64,000 nt of DNA from Melioribacteraceae bacterium. GTDB lineage: Bacteria; Bacteroidota; Ignavibacteria; Ignavibacteriales; Melioribacteraceae. Location: NCBI GenBank assembly GCA_021647785.1, contig JAKIUC010000018.1, positions 1 to 64,000 of the forward strand. Direction: 5' to 3'. Below the pieces are notes generated by a model. That model was not told where the DNA came from and made no database searches. It saw only the letters and a program-made list of their open reading frames with translations. The position numbers were made by a program, and so were the translations under genes. Below are positions 24,645 through 33,771 of this stretch, piece by piece (the stretch's first letter is position 1; every line of letters starts with the position of its first letter).

Positions 24645-24699
24645 CTAATATATTTTTTTTTGACTGTTAGAAGTTGTACACTATATTTTTAAAATAAAA

Positions 24700-24725
24700 A
24701 AGTCCGGAAAATCCGGACTTTTTTT
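24700..24725. terminator. Bidirectional terminator
   Basis: AAGTCCGGA and TCCGGACTT pair around AAA, with an A-run before and T-run after, between the convergent aminopeptidase and superoxide reductase genes. Confidence 0.92.
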
Positions 24726-24749
24726 ATTCAACAATTTGTGTTGTGTTTA

Positions 24750-25127
24750 CTAAGCAACCTCAACAACAACTTCGTCGCTTTGCCACAAACCATGTTTAGT
24801 GCAATAAGCCATTGAAGTAAGTTTCATTTTTTTAGTTGGCACAATGTGAAAATCTACTTCCACATTACCAGGTGCGTTACCCAAAACTCCGGGTGTAAAA
24901 TGTGCTTCAGTTAAAAATGTTTCACCATCCCACAATTGAACATAAGCTATATAATGATCAAAATCATCTGGATGAGCGTAAGCATCACCAACTTTTACTT
25001 TTACTTTAAACTTATCACCTTTTGCAGCATTGCTTTCGCAATGAACAAATGCCGAGTGGCGGTCTATGTAATCTTTTTTTGCTTCTTTATCCACTTGTGA
25101 AATATCTTCATATTTGTTAATCTTCAT
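24750..25127 (-). CDS. Superoxide reductase, class II (neelaredoxin-like)
   Basis: 125 residues. The protein lacks the N-terminal desulforedoxin domain and consists of the SOR immunoglobulin-like fold: KKDYIDRHSAFVHCESN near residue 20, VGDAYAHPDDFDHYIAYVQL with two His ligands, and the C-terminal SMAYCTKHGLWQSDEVVVEV holding the Cys and His ligands of the Fe(His)4(Cys) centre. It reduces superoxide to hydrogen peroxide in the cytoplasm, which suits an organism that meets traces of oxygen. It is probably monocistronic; the promoter region is the 170-base AT-rich gap to rocD, shared divergently. Confidence 0.88.
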   Translation of the reverse strand: MKINKYEDISQVDKEAKKDYIDRHSAFVHCESNAAKGDKFKVKVKVGDAYAHPDDFDHYIAYVQLWDGETFLTEAHFTPGVLGNAPGNVEVDFHIVPTKKMKLTSMAYCTKHGLWQSDEVVVEVA

Positions 25128-25313
25128 TTCTTACTCCTATATAAAATTTTAATTATAATTTTAAAACTACAATGCAAAAATAAGACGTTGTGTGCTTTTT
25201 TGCAAATCATATTCCTGCAAAACTAACATTTATTGGATTTTTATTCTCGATACTCTTAATAATATTCACTAATTTTTGCAATTAAATTATTTAATTAAAA
25301 TTTGAGGAAAACT

Positions 25314-26531
25314 ATGGTTAGTAAAGATTTCATTGAACTTGAAGATAAATATGGTGCACATAACTACCATCCATTACCTGTTGTTTTAAGTAAAGGCGAT
25401 GGTGCGTTTTTATGGGATGTTGAAGGTAAAAAATATTATGATTTTCTTTCAGCATACTCTGCGGTTAACCAAGGGCATTGCCACCCAAAAATTATTGATG
25501 CACTTACAGAACAAGCACGAACACTCACGTTAACATCCCGTGCATTTTTTAATGATAAACTTGGACCTTACGAAAAATATATTACAGAGTACTTTGGCTA
25601 CGACAAAGTTTTGCCGATGAACTCTGGGGCTGAAGCTGATGAAACAGCATTAAAGTTAGCCCGCCGTTGGGGATATGATAAAAAAGGTGTTGCTGAAAAC
25701 CAAGCTAAAATTATTGTCTGTGAAGGCAATTTTCATGGAAGAACAATTACTATTATTTCTATGTCGAGTGATCCGGATTCGTACAAAGGGTTTGGTCCTT
25801 ACACTCCAGGCTTCGAGGTGATACCATACAATGATTTAGAGGCTCTTGAAAAAGCTTTGGAAGATGAAAATGTTGTAGCATTTCTAGTTGAACCCATTCA
25901 AGGTGAGGCTGGTGTTTATGTACCCGATGATGGTTATTTGAAAAAAGCATACGATATCTGTAAAGCTAAAAACGTTTTGTTTATTGCTGATGAAGTTCAG
26001 ACTGGTATTGCAAGAACTGGAAAATTATTAGCCTGCGACCACGAAGATGTACGAGCAGATATTTTAATTTTGGGTAAAGCTCTTTCTGGCGGTGTTATTC
26101 CTATCTCGGCTGTGCTTGCGGATGATGATATTATGTTAGTAATTAAACCAGGCGAACATGGCTCAACATTTGGCGGAAATCCGGTTGCAGCACAAGTTGC
26201 AATGGCTGCTCTTGAAGTAGTTAAGGATGAGAATCTTGCTGAAAGAGCTGAAGAGCTTGGAAAAATTTTCAGAACGGAAATGAAAAACTTTAACAATCCT
26301 AATGTTGAAAAAGTTAGAGGCAAAGGTTTATTAAATGCAATTATAATTAAGCCAGCTAATGGAAAAGAAGCTTGGGATGTTTGTGTTAAGATGGCAGAAA
26401 ATGGAGTGTTAGCAAAACCAACTCACCAGCATATTGTAAGATTTGCTCCACCCCTAGTAATTACAGAGGATGAGCTACGTGATGCAATTAAAATAATTAA
26501 GAAATCTATTCTTGAAACTTTTGAAAGTTAA
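25314..26531 (+). CDS. rocD: Ornithine aminotransferase
   Basis: 405 residues from the ATG at 25314 (GAGGAAAA ribosome binding site; an upstream TTG is less likely). A class-III PLP aminotransferase that converts ornithine and 2-oxoglutarate to glutamate semialdehyde. The N-terminus [20 protein letters not shown], the motif [17 protein letters not shown], the cofactor Asp in [17 protein letters not shown] and the PLP lysine in [16 protein letters not shown] are typical of ornithine aminotransferases rather than acetylornithine ones. Single-gene unit, ending at a bidirectional terminator. Confidence 0.93.
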   Translation: MVSKDFIELEDKYGAHNYHPLPVVLSKGDGAFLWDVEGKKYYDFLSAYSAVNQGHCHPKIIDALTEQARTLTLTSRAFFNDKLGPYEKYITEYFGYDKVLPMNSGAEADETALKLARRWGYDKKGVAENQAKIIVCEGNFHGRTITIISMSSDPDSYKGFGPYTPGFEVIPYNDLEALEKALEDENVVAFLVEPIQGEAGVYVPDDGYLKKAYDICKAKNVLFIADEVQTGIARTGKLLACDHEDVRADILILGKALSGGVIPISAVLADDDIMLVIKPGEHGSTFGGNPVAAQVAMAALEVVKDENLAERAEELGKIFRTEMKNFNNPNVEKVRGKGLLNAIIIKPANGKEAWDVCVKMAENGVLAKPTHQHIVRFAPPLVITEDELRDAIKIIKKSILETFES

Positions 26532-26536
26532 TAAAT

Positions 26537-26570
26537 ATTTCAGAGGAAATTTGTTAATCTCCTCTGAAAT
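26537..26570. terminator. Bidirectional terminator between rocD and marR
   Basis: ATTTCAGAGGA (26537-26547) and TCCTCTGAAAT (26560-26570) form an 11-bp perfect stem between convergent genes. The flanks are A- and T-rich. Confidence 0.85.
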
Positions 26571-26574
26571 AAAA

Positions 26575-27024
26575 TTACTCTGCAGGAGTATTAATTTTAC
26601 CAAGAAGAGCCAATAACTCTTTCTGTTCTGCTTGAGTTAAAACGGAGAGAGTTTTTTCAACAAACTCGCCATATGCTTTATAATTTTGAGTGAAGAATTT
26701 TTGACCGGCAGAAGTTAATTCAATAATTATTTCGCGTCTATCACTTTTGCTGAAGACTCTTCTGATGAATCCTTTTTTCTCTATTGAATCGAGAATCATT
26801 GTTTTGTTACCACTCTTAATAAGCATCTTGTTATAAATTTCTGATATTTTCATTGGTCCATTATGACCAAGAATATCAACAATTGCGTATTGCGTAGGGT
26901 TTAGTCCTGTGGTTTTAATATAAGAGTGGGTTGAATCTGAAATAGTATTATTTGCCAAGCCAATACTATATAAAGTCTTTAATGCTAAACTGGTTTTTGG
27001 TTTGTAAGTAACATCTTTTCCCAT
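26575..27024 (-). CDS. MarR-family transcriptional regulator
   Basis: 149 residues with the MarR winged helix: GLNPTQYAIVDILGHNGPMK, ISEIYNKMLIKSGNKTMILD, KKGFIRRVFSKSDRREIIIE (wing with DRR), then a C-terminal dimer helix. It would repress genes until a ligand or oxidant releases it. No obvious target is divergently placed; rocD is convergent and the cbb3 assembly genes lie upstream on the same strand. The target could be elsewhere. Confidence 0.92.
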   Translation of the reverse strand: MGKDVTYKPKTSLALKTLYSIGLANNTISDSTHSYIKTTGLNPTQYAIVDILGHNGPMKISEIYNKMLIKSGNKTMILDSIEKKGFIRRVFSKSDRREIIIELTSAGQKFFTQNYKAYGEFVEKTLSVLTQAEQKELLALLGKINTPAE

Positions 27025-27178
27025 GACATCTCCATTTTTTATAAAACATAAAATAATATAAAAATTCTTTATTTCAATTCAAATAAAATATTTGAATTTT
27101 ATCATTTTTAATAAATGCTTATCTGATATTAAGTTATTTATTTTCATTATAGTTAAAAATGTATTACTCACTTCATCA

Positions 27179-27904
27179 TCAAATCTTTCCACAACACTCA
27201 GAACTTTGCTCCATTGTCTTATGGGGTTCGAGCATTTTTGTTGGAGGACTAATAAATGGAATTCCTAAACCTAAACCTCTAAGAATAAATATAATTGCCA
27301 ACACTATTGCAAACACTGGTATAAGTTTATTTATTTTCTGTTTAAGATTAGCACTTAAAAATTTCCCAACTAATGTAGCTGCAAACATAATGGGAATTGT
27401 ACCTAATCCGAATAGAGCCATATAGAGTGTGCCCGATAAGGCTCCGCCAGTTGTTAATGCACCTGCAAGTGCAACATAAACAAATCCGCATGGTAGAAAC
27501 CCATTTACAATTCCAAAAACAAACAGTGACGAGGGTGAGCCATTCTTGGTAAGTTTTGAAAATCCTTTTTTAACAAAGTTGTTTACAATTTGGTAGGGTT
27601 TTGTAACAGATAGTTTTCCTTTAAACTTTGCAGGAATTAAAAAATAAATCAGAATAGATAAACCAAGTATTATAGATGCCCATTTCTGCATACCGGCAAT
27701 CTGAATGCCTTTACCAAACAAACCGAAAGCCGCACCAAATAAGGCGTAAGTAAAAGTTCTACCAAAGTTATAAAGTAACCTTCCAATAATTAATTGAAGA
27801 TTTGATTGTTTACCAATTGGAAGTGCAAGTGCAATAGGACCGCACATTCCAACACAATGAAAGCTGCCGAGAAACCCAATTAAAAAACCTGTCCATATTT
27901 CCAT
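27179..27904 (-). CDS. Sulfite exporter TauE/SafE-like membrane protein of the cbb3 cluster
   Basis: 241 residues with six or seven membrane helices. The first helix motif GFLIGFLGSFHCVGMCGPIA and LIIGRLLYNFGRTFTYALFG, with the later NGFLPCGFVYVALAGALTTG, match the DsbD-like/TauE-SafE (UreH-like) proteins that regularly follow fixH in cbb3 oxidase operons of Bacteroidota. Conserved Cys and Met/His in HCVGMCG could bind copper, so a role in copper supply to the oxidase is likely but inferred. The C-terminal tail ends HKTMEQSSECCGKI, with two adjacent Cys. The start overlaps the fixH stop by one base (TAATG), a sign of translational coupling. Confidence 0.85.
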   Translation of the reverse strand: MEIWTGFLIGFLGSFHCVGMCGPIALALPIGKQSNLQLIIGRLLYNFGRTFTYALFGAAFGLFGKGIQIAGMQKWASIILGLSILIYFLIPAKFKGKLSVTKPYQIVNNFVKKGFSKLTKNGSPSSLFVFGIVNGFLPCGFVYVALAGALTTGGALSGTLYMALFGLGTIPIMFAATLVGKFLSANLKQKINKLIPVFAIVLAIIFILRGLGLGIPFISPPTKMLEPHKTMEQSSECCGKI

Positions 27905-28353
27905 TATGGCACCATTAATAATTTTTCATTATAATATTCAATTCCGTTAACTTCCCAGTTAACTTTAACTTTCCATAAACCTGTTTTTAGTTCGTTTGTA
28001 GCAAAAAACATTTTGTTATCTTCATTCAATTTAACCGCTTGTGTTTTATCAAGCAAATCATTTGATGGTTTATAGAAATGGATAAATCCACTTATTGCTT
28101 TATCTTCAAATATTGATGGGAAATCAAATTCAATAAATTGGTTAATAAGTTTAATTTTCAATCTATCCGAAAGAGCATTGGTTCTTTCTACTTTATCAAT
28201 TTGTGTTTGATATTTGAGATCTGCTTCGTAGTACTCTTCAACTACCAAATCATAGTCAATAAAAACGTGTATTGCTATTGCTTGACCAATAGTAACAATT
28301 AGAAATAAAACTATTACTATTGTTATTCCTGTTCCCCAACTCATTTTTTTCAT
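27904..28353 (-). CDS. ccoH: FixH/CcoH, cbb3 oxidase assembly protein
   Basis: 149 residues. One N-terminal membrane helix (SWGTGITIVIVLFLIVTIGQ) followed by a periplasmic domain with VVEEYYEADLKYQTQIDKVE, typical of FixH proteins that stabilise the cbb3 complex and assist copper insertion. It lies between ccoG (84-base gap) and the TauE/SafE-like gene, the normal order in Bacteroidota. Confidence 0.9.
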   Translation of the reverse strand: MKKMSWGTGITIVIVLFLIVTIGQAIAIHVFIDYDLVVEEYYEADLKYQTQIDKVERTNALSDRLKIKLINQFIEFDFPSIFEDKAISGFIHFYKPSNDLLDKTQAVKLNEDNKMFFATNELKTGLWKVKVNWEVNGIEYYNEKLLMVP

Positions 28354-28437
28354 TTGCTTATTCTTTCTTATTCTTATTTCTAAAATAGTTGTTTTGTTAT
28401 AAAAGAGTTTCAGAAAACACAGTTACAACAAATAAAG

Positions 28438-29859
28438 TTACTTCTTCTTTTTTCTAAATTTCTCTATTCTTCCCAGAAATGATGTTTTAATTTCATCAAT
28501 ATTTTTACCGTTGGTTTTAACAACAATACTAATTGGAGTATTTAATTCTTTAATATCACTATCCTTAATAATCACCAAAAATTTTGCTTCAATAGTTCCA
28601 TGTGGTTCAGCTATTAAGTTACTTCCTATAACTTTAATTTCTCCATCTATTCCGTCAAGCTCAAGTCTGGCTGGGATTGTATCAAATGTTTTATTTATAA
28701 GAACAAAATCATAAAGATTACTAACGTGTAAACTATCGTATTGCTGGTACATCATTCCAGGAGTGCGAAAAATTGATAATTCAAAATTTCCTCGTACTGA
28801 CATTAGAATTGTTAGTATTCCAAATAGGATTATTAACACTACAGTGTAACCGATGGAGCGTGAAGTTAACAATGAGCGTACACCCTTTTCAATTTCATTA
28901 AGTGAAGCGTATCTAATAAGTCCGCGAGGCTTATCTACTTTATCCATCACTTCATCACAAGCATCTATACACGCTGTGCAGTTAACACACTCTAACTGTG
29001 TACCGTTTCTTATATCAATGCCTGTAGGGCATACTTGAACACATTGATTACAATCAACACAATCTCCTAAGGTTGAATTCTCTTTTTTTGAAACTCCACG
29101 AGGTTCTCCACGTACATGGTCGTACGATATAACTACGGAGTCTTCATCGAGCATTACTCCTTGCAGGCGTCCGTACGGACAAACCATCAAGCATGCTTGC
29201 TCTCTAAAAAATGCAAAGACATAATAGAAAACAGTTGAGAAAATTAGAATGGCTGTAAACCCTGTAAGGTGTTCTGATACTGGGGCTTGGATGATTTTAG
29301 ATAATTCATCAATTCCAATAATATATGAAAGAAAAATATTTGATGTAACAAAAGCAATTGCAAAAAAGATTCCATGTTTAAAACTTTTCTTGAAAATCTT
29401 TTCACCATTCCATTTCATTTTACTTAAAGCTCTTTGTTTGTATGCATCTCCTTCAATCAGGTATTCAATTTTTCGATAAACCATTTCCATAAAAACTGTT
29501 TGCGGGCATAACCATCCACAAAATATGCGACCATACACAACAGTAAAGAGGAATATCGATATTATTATAAGAATCATTGCAATAACAAAGAGATGAAAAT
29601 CGTGAGGACCAAATGGAGCACCAAAGAGAATTATTTTTCTATCCAGAATGTTGAGGAGTATTAGCGGGTTGCCATTTACTTTTACAAAAGGAAGACCATA
29701 CAGTAATAGCAATAAAACAGAGGAGAAAAGAATTCGTGCATTGTAAAATTTGCCCCTTGGTTTTTTAGGATAAATCCAAATGCGGTCCCCTTTTTGAGTA
29801 ACCGTTGCTATTGAATCTCTAAAAGATTGATTCATTTTATGTTTGTTTTCTTCACTCAT
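28438..29859 (-). CDS. ccoG: CcoG, cbb3 oxidase accessory ferredoxin-type copper reductase
   Basis: 473 residues. About five membrane helices surround two [4Fe-4S] motifs: GDCVDCNQCVQVCPTGID and ECVNCTACIDACDEVM (about residues 265-310), with an upstream CGWLCPQTVFMEMVYRKIE helix motif and a C-terminal immunoglobulin-like periplasmic domain. CcoG is known in Rhodobacter to reduce Cu(II) to Cu(I) for insertion into the cbb3 catalytic subunit. It lies 25 bases after the ABC permease of the nos operon, so the oxidase assembly genes and nos genes may be cotranscribed here. Confidence 0.94.
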   Translation of the reverse strand: MSEENKHKMNQSFRDSIATVTQKGDRIWIYPKKPRGKFYNARILFSSVLLLLLYGLPFVKVNGNPLILLNILDRKIILFGAPFGPHDFHLFVIAMILIIISIFLFTVVYGRIFCGWLCPQTVFMEMVYRKIEYLIEGDAYKQRALSKMKWNGEKIFKKSFKHGIFFAIAFVTSNIFLSYIIGIDELSKIIQAPVSEHLTGFTAILIFSTVFYYVFAFFREQACLMVCPYGRLQGVMLDEDSVVISYDHVRGEPRGVSKKENSTLGDCVDCNQCVQVCPTGIDIRNGTQLECVNCTACIDACDEVMDKVDKPRGLIRYASLNEIEKGVRSLLTSRSIGYTVVLIILFGILTILMSVRGNFELSIFRTPGMMYQQYDSLHVSNLYDFVLINKTFDTIPARLELDGIDGEIKVIGSNLIAEPHGTIEAKFLVIIKDSDIKELNTPISIVVKTNGKNIDEIKTSFLGRIEKFRKKKK

Positions 29860-29884
29860 ATTTTCACTTAAATCTGATGCCTTA

Positions 29885-30667
29885 TTAGAAATCTTTTCTC
29901 TTAGATTTGTAAATAATGAATGTTACCGGTAGCACTATCCAAAAACTTAATACTGTTATTGAAGAAAACATTCCGAAATTTGTTCCGAAAAAGTTTTGGA
30001 ACACAGCCCCAGTATAGCCTAACAAAGCTGAAATATCGAGCTTTAATAATATTAAGATTCGAGATAAATCAATTGGGTTAAAAACGGTTGTAAATAGTGC
30101 AAATTTATCTAACGGATAATCATCAAAAACCAGCAGGAGAATAAGGAATATTCCATCATAAATAACTGCAAAAAATAGCCATGTTAAAATTGCAAAACCA
30201 AATCCTTTAATTTTGTCTTCAAAAATTAATGCTATATTAAATGCAAGTGCAACAAATATAAATGTGAGCATTGCCCCAATTAATATTAATATAAAAAAGT
30301 TAAAAATTTCTGATGATTGAAATATACCATAAGCCAGGAAAGGGATTCCGAGACCCAAGACCAAACTAAGAGAGAGTGAGAGAGCAATTCCGAGGTATTG
30401 CCCCAAAAATATATTACTTCTTTTAATTGGCTGTGCTAAAAGAAGTTCAGTAAATTCTCTTGAGTTATAGTAATACATAACCCCAAAAAGTGTACCAATT
30501 AATGGCGTTAAAATTAGAATAATATTAAGCAGAGTAATTACAGCTTTTCCAACATCCTGATTTAGGAAAAGCAATATGAAACCTAACGAGAGATAGAAGA
30601 GAAAATAGATGTAACTCCATCTACTACGCATCAAATCGAAAAAACCATACTTCAAAATTTTAAGCAT
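29885..30667 (-). CDS. nosY: NosY-type ABC transporter permease
   Basis: 260 residues from the ATG at 30667 (strong GGAGG site; overlaps nosF stop by 8 bases). Six membrane helices in the ABC-2 pattern (FLFYLSLGFILLFLNQDVGK; TLFGVMYYYNSREFTELLLA; PIKRSNIFLGQYLGIALSLS). NosFY with NosD form the transporter-like complex that supplies sulfur for the CuZ centre of nitrous-oxide reductase. Position after nosD and nosF supports the identity. Confidence 0.9.
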   Translation of the reverse strand: MLKILKYGFFDLMRSRWSYIYFLFYLSLGFILLFLNQDVGKAVITLLNIILILTPLIGTLFGVMYYYNSREFTELLLAQPIKRSNIFLGQYLGIALSLSLSLVLGLGIPFLAYGIFQSSEIFNFFILILIGAMLTFIFVALAFNIALIFEDKIKGFGFAILTWLFFAVIYDGIFLILLLVFDDYPLDKFALFTTVFNPIDLSRILILLKLDISALLGYTGAVFQNFFGTNFGMFSSITVLSFWIVLPVTFIIYKSKRKDF

Positions 30668-31367
30668 AAGTCTCCTCCAAAATATTTGCAATTGCTTTCT
30701 CTAAATTACTTTGTTTTGTTTGTTCTTTTAAGGAATCTATTTTTCCTTCAAAATATATTTTACCTTCAAGAATAAAAATAATATTATCTGAAATTTCTTC
30801 AACTAAACTCATAATGTGCGTTGTAATTAATATTGTTTTCCCTTTCTCTTTTTCTTCAATTATCAATTGTTTTAATCGGATAAGTGCTACAGGGTCTAAA
30901 CCAACAGTCGGTTCATCCAAAATAATTAAAGGAGAATCAAACATAAATGTGATAACTATATTCACCTTTTGGGCTGTACCTCCGGAAAGGTTGCCAAGTT
31001 TTTTATCTAAATATGGTTCCAACTGAAAGAGGGAGATTAATTTCGCTTCATTTTTAGAGCCTGGTCTTAAATCATTTATCATTTGAAATAATTCTTTTAC
31101 TTTCAAATTTTGCGGAAAGTATGCAATTTGTGGTAAGTAGGATATCTGATTTCTATACTCCCACTCTCCAAGTATTTGCTTTCCATTAAATTCAATTGAA
31201 CCTTGGTTTGGAATAACCATTCCGAGAATAGATTTGATTAAAGTAGTTTTTCCTGAACCGTTTGGTCCCAAAATTGTGTGGATGCCTTTATCTTCAAAGG
31301 TTAAGTTAAGACCATCTAATACAGTTACTTTTCCAAATTTTTTGTGTAAATCTTTTATTACTATCAT
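30660..31367 (-). CDS. nosF: NosF-type ABC transporter ATPase
   Basis: 235 residues. Walker A LGPNGSGKTTLIKSILGM, ABC signature NLSGGTAQKVNIV, Walker B SPLIILDEPTVGLDPVAL and the switch His in ILITTHIMSLVEEI. It drives the NosFY complex together with NosD. Its start overlaps the nosD stop (ATGA-type, 4 bases) and its end overlaps nosY by 8 bases, so stoichiometric translation is likely. Confidence 0.94.
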   Translation of the reverse strand: MIVIKDLHKKFGKVTVLDGLNLTFEDKGIHTILGPNGSGKTTLIKSILGMVIPNQGSIEFNGKQILGEWEYRNQISYLPQIAYFPQNLKVKELFQMINDLRPGSKNEAKLISLFQLEPYLDKKLGNLSGGTAQKVNIVITFMFDSPLIILDEPTVGLDPVALIRLKQLIIEEKEKGKTILITTHIMSLVEEISDNIIFILEGKIYFEGKIDSLKEQTKQSNLEKAIANILEETYA

Positions 31368-32599
31368 TTAACTGGCTTCATTAATGGATGAAAATCTTTT
31401 AAATTATCTGGTGTAAAAACTGGAGAAACTTTTTCCGAAAAGTTAATTATATCAATAAATAAACTACGCAATAGAATTATAGATTCTGGAGTACGATTTA
31501 CAATATAGGAAAACAATTTAATTGGTCGGTATGGAATATCTCCAATGCCATCATGGTTCAAATCGTAACCAGTATATTCACTCCAATAGTTTTTGTCAAA
31601 TAAATTTCCGTTTAGCCGCCCACTGTATGAAATATCAAACGCATTATTCAAAAAATTATTTTGGTGGAGTTTATTACCATAACAAGCACCGAGAAATCGG
31701 ATTGCCCAACCATTACTAATAAAATTATTTCCTTCATACGTAACACGGTTCGAGCCTTCTGCACTTATCCCAATAGTGTTTTTTTCAAATATATTATCAA
31801 TAATATTAGCATCATAAATTTCTTTCAACAATAATCCGTATGAAGCTGTACCCCAGTTCAATTTAAAAGTATTATTACGCATAAAAATATTTTTTGAAAA
31901 CATAACTGCTACACCGGCACCATTATTTTCAAATACGTTATTGTCGTACGTATTATTGTTTGAAAACATAAAGTGGAGACCATACCTAATGTTTTTTCTG
32001 CTTTCATTACCTTTAACGGTAGAGTGTTTTACAAATTCAAGATATATTCCATCTCGCATCTGCTCTATTTTGTTATCAATTATTTCAACTCTTGCAGAAT
32101 GCCACAAATGAATGCCATTACCAGAACTGCTCTCTACCTTTGCATTTCCATGAATAATATTCTTACGTATTATTCCTCTTTTCGATTTTTCAATATGAAT
32201 TGCATAGTAGGGGTTTTCAAAAATATTATTTTCAATTGTAAAATTACTTACATTAAATGTGTGTATTGCAGAATACTCTTTTGTATAACTTGCACCAACA
32301 TTTATTAATTTGAATCCGGAGATTGTTACACTGTCAGAAGCTACCTGAATAATATTTCCCTTTTCTTCCCCATCAATCACTGGGTAGTTTAGACCTATTA
32401 AGGTTAGTGGTTTAGTGATAGAAATATCAAACTCGTAGTAAACTCCTTGCTCAACAAATAGTGTGTCTCCAGGAGCAGCAGAATTAATTGCCTCTTGTAT
32501 TGATGAATTTTTATCAGACTTCTTAACTACTATTTGCCCAAATATTTGTGTAAAACTGATAAATAGAATCAGCGGGATAAATATTTTTTTGTGAATCAT
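31364..32599 (-). CDS. nosD: NosD, copper-site maturation protein
   Basis: 411 residues. A signal peptide (MIHKKIFIPLILFISFTQIF) is followed by a right-handed beta-helix of parallel-repeat type, with many N-rich turns (NNTYDNNVFENNGAGVAVMF, NNFISNGWAIRFLG) and the family end DKNYWSEYTGYDLNHDGIGD, IPYRPIKLFSYIVNRTPESI. NosD acts in the periplasm in delivering sulfur to form the CuZ cluster. It is in the nosL-nosD-nosF-nosY order. Confidence 0.93.
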   Translation of the reverse strand: MIHKKIFIPLILFISFTQIFGQIVVKKSDKNSSIQEAINSAAPGDTLFVEQGVYYEFDISITKPLTLIGLNYPVIDGEEKGNIIQVASDSVTISGFKLINVGASYTKEYSAIHTFNVSNFTIENNIFENPYYAIHIEKSKRGIIRKNIIHGNAKVESSSGNGIHLWHSARVEIIDNKIEQMRDGIYLEFVKHSTVKGNESRKNIRYGLHFMFSNNNTYDNNVFENNGAGVAVMFSKNIFMRNNTFKLNWGTASYGLLLKEIYDANIIDNIFEKNTIGISAEGSNRVTYEGNNFISNGWAIRFLGACYGNKLHQNNFLNNAFDISYSGRLNGNLFDKNYWSEYTGYDLNHDGIGDIPYRPIKLFSYIVNRTPESIILLRSLFIDIINFSEKVSPVFTPDNLKDFHPLMKPVK

Positions 32600-32673
32600 T
32601 GGGGTCTTTCAATTAATAAAAATATGGAATAGAAATATAACAAATTTCCGATTTAAATAAGATGTTTGCTTCC

Positions 32674-33105
32674 CTATTTTTTTAGGGTTAGCTTCAACTC
32701 ACTCCATGAATAGAGGGTTCCACCTTTTTCTTTTTGAACTTTCTCTGCTTCGGATTTGCTTTTAAACCCAGTAAGGTTAGCTCCCATTGGGCTTGGTAAA
32801 TTTTCACTAATAAGATACGTTGCTTTTGTAGCATCAACTAATTTGCCAGGTGTAGAATAATCCGTTATTAAAAATAGTGCAATACTGTTTTCTTCTTTTT
32901 CCGTAATAACTCTCATCATACATTCAATAGCATCAAACTTAAATGGTTTTCCTTTTTGGGTAACAATTTGTGCTGCATGTTGATTATCCACAATATTCAT
33001 TCTGCAAAAATGGCAGGCATCTTTACCATACACAATGGGGCTTTCTTCAACACTGCATGATGCAAACAAAAAACTAATAATTATTAGACTTAATATTGAT
33101 TTCAA
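32674..33105 (-). CDS. nosL: NosL, copper chaperone lipoprotein
   Basis: 143 residues. The lipobox is FASCS (about residue 17) and the copper-binding motif CHFCRMNIVDNQHAAQIV is intact, followed by KPFKFDAIECMMRVITEKEE. NosL carries Cu(I) to NosZ. The start overlaps the preceding membrane protein gene by 4 bases (ATGA-type). Confidence 0.94.
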   Translation of the reverse strand: MKSILSLIIISFLFASCSVEESPIVYGKDACHFCRMNIVDNQHAAQIVTQKGKPFKFDAIECMMRVITEKEENSIALFLITDYSTPGKLVDATKATYLISENLPSPMGANLTGFKSKSEAEKVQKEKGGTLYSWSELKLTLKK

Positions 33106-33680
33106 TTTAATTCTTTCCTTTCTTCTTTACGTGCAATATAGTAGGCTACAGGTGCTAATAGTATTGCAATTCCTAATATAATACCACCGGATGCTGGATA
33201 TGAACGAACCGTGAAATTAAGAATCTCTTTAGTGCCAATAATTGGTGGTTGGTAAGCATCTAATAGTTGAATTGCTGCGCGGGGGTCTAAGTTGTGTCCG
33301 TAATCATATAACCATAAATAAAAATCATAAATTCCTGCAAGTCCTAATATTGTCATAATTCCAAACCAGACCAGATAGAGAGGCTTTTTGCGGATAAATC
33401 CGAAAACTAACCCGAGTATTGATATTCCAATAATTACTTTAGGAAATATTTCAAATTCCACCATTTCCGTTGGTAGTTTTGCCATTCCAACGTAGTGATT
33501 CATTAAATCAAAATTTTGAATATCGCCATACTCTTCTTCACCAAGATGATCGATAAAAATATTGATTTGTAATGGGGTTGGGTACTGAGGTGCTTCTAAA
33601 GATATACTCCACATAGGTAAGACAAAAAGGAGTAGAGGTAAAATTGCAGCACTAAACATTATATATCGTGATAATTTCAT
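33102..33680 (-). CDS. Nos-cluster membrane protein
   Basis: 192 residues with four predicted membrane helices (MFSAAILPLLLFVLPMWSIS; IIGISILGLVFGFIRKKPLY; YLVWFGIMTILGLAGIYDFY; GGIILGIAILLAPVAYYIAR). A periplasmic loop has EAPQYPTPLQINIFIDHLGE and DIQNFDLMNHYVGM. Proteins of this pattern occur after clade II nosZ and before nosL in many Bacteroidota and related phyla, with no biochemical role that I know. The repeated His and acidic residues in the loops would suit metal handling or electron-donor assembly, which is only inference. Confidence 0.75.
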   Translation of the reverse strand: MKLSRYIMFSAAILPLLLFVLPMWSISLEAPQYPTPLQINIFIDHLGEEEYGDIQNFDLMNHYVGMAKLPTEMVEFEIFPKVIIGISILGLVFGFIRKKPLYLVWFGIMTILGLAGIYDFYLWLYDYGHNLDPRAAIQLLDAYQPPIIGTKEILNFTVRSYPASGGIILGIAILLAPVAYYIARKEERKELN

Positions 33681-33701
33681 AATAAACTCTTTTAATATAA
33701 A

Positions 33702-33735
33702 AAGGGATATAGTATTTAAAGTTACTATATCCCTT
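33702..33735 (-). terminator. Hairpin between nosZ and the accessory genes
   Basis: AAGGGATATAGTA (33702-33714) and TACTATATCCCTT (33723-33735) form a 13-bp perfect stem. On the minus strand it is followed by TTTTATATT. It lies within the nos operon, 37 bases after nosZ, so it could be a partial terminator or a 3' stabiliser that raises nosZ messenger over the downstream genes. Confidence 0.7.
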
Positions 33736-33771
33736 CGAAAATGAAAATAATTTCAAACAACTAAACTACTA

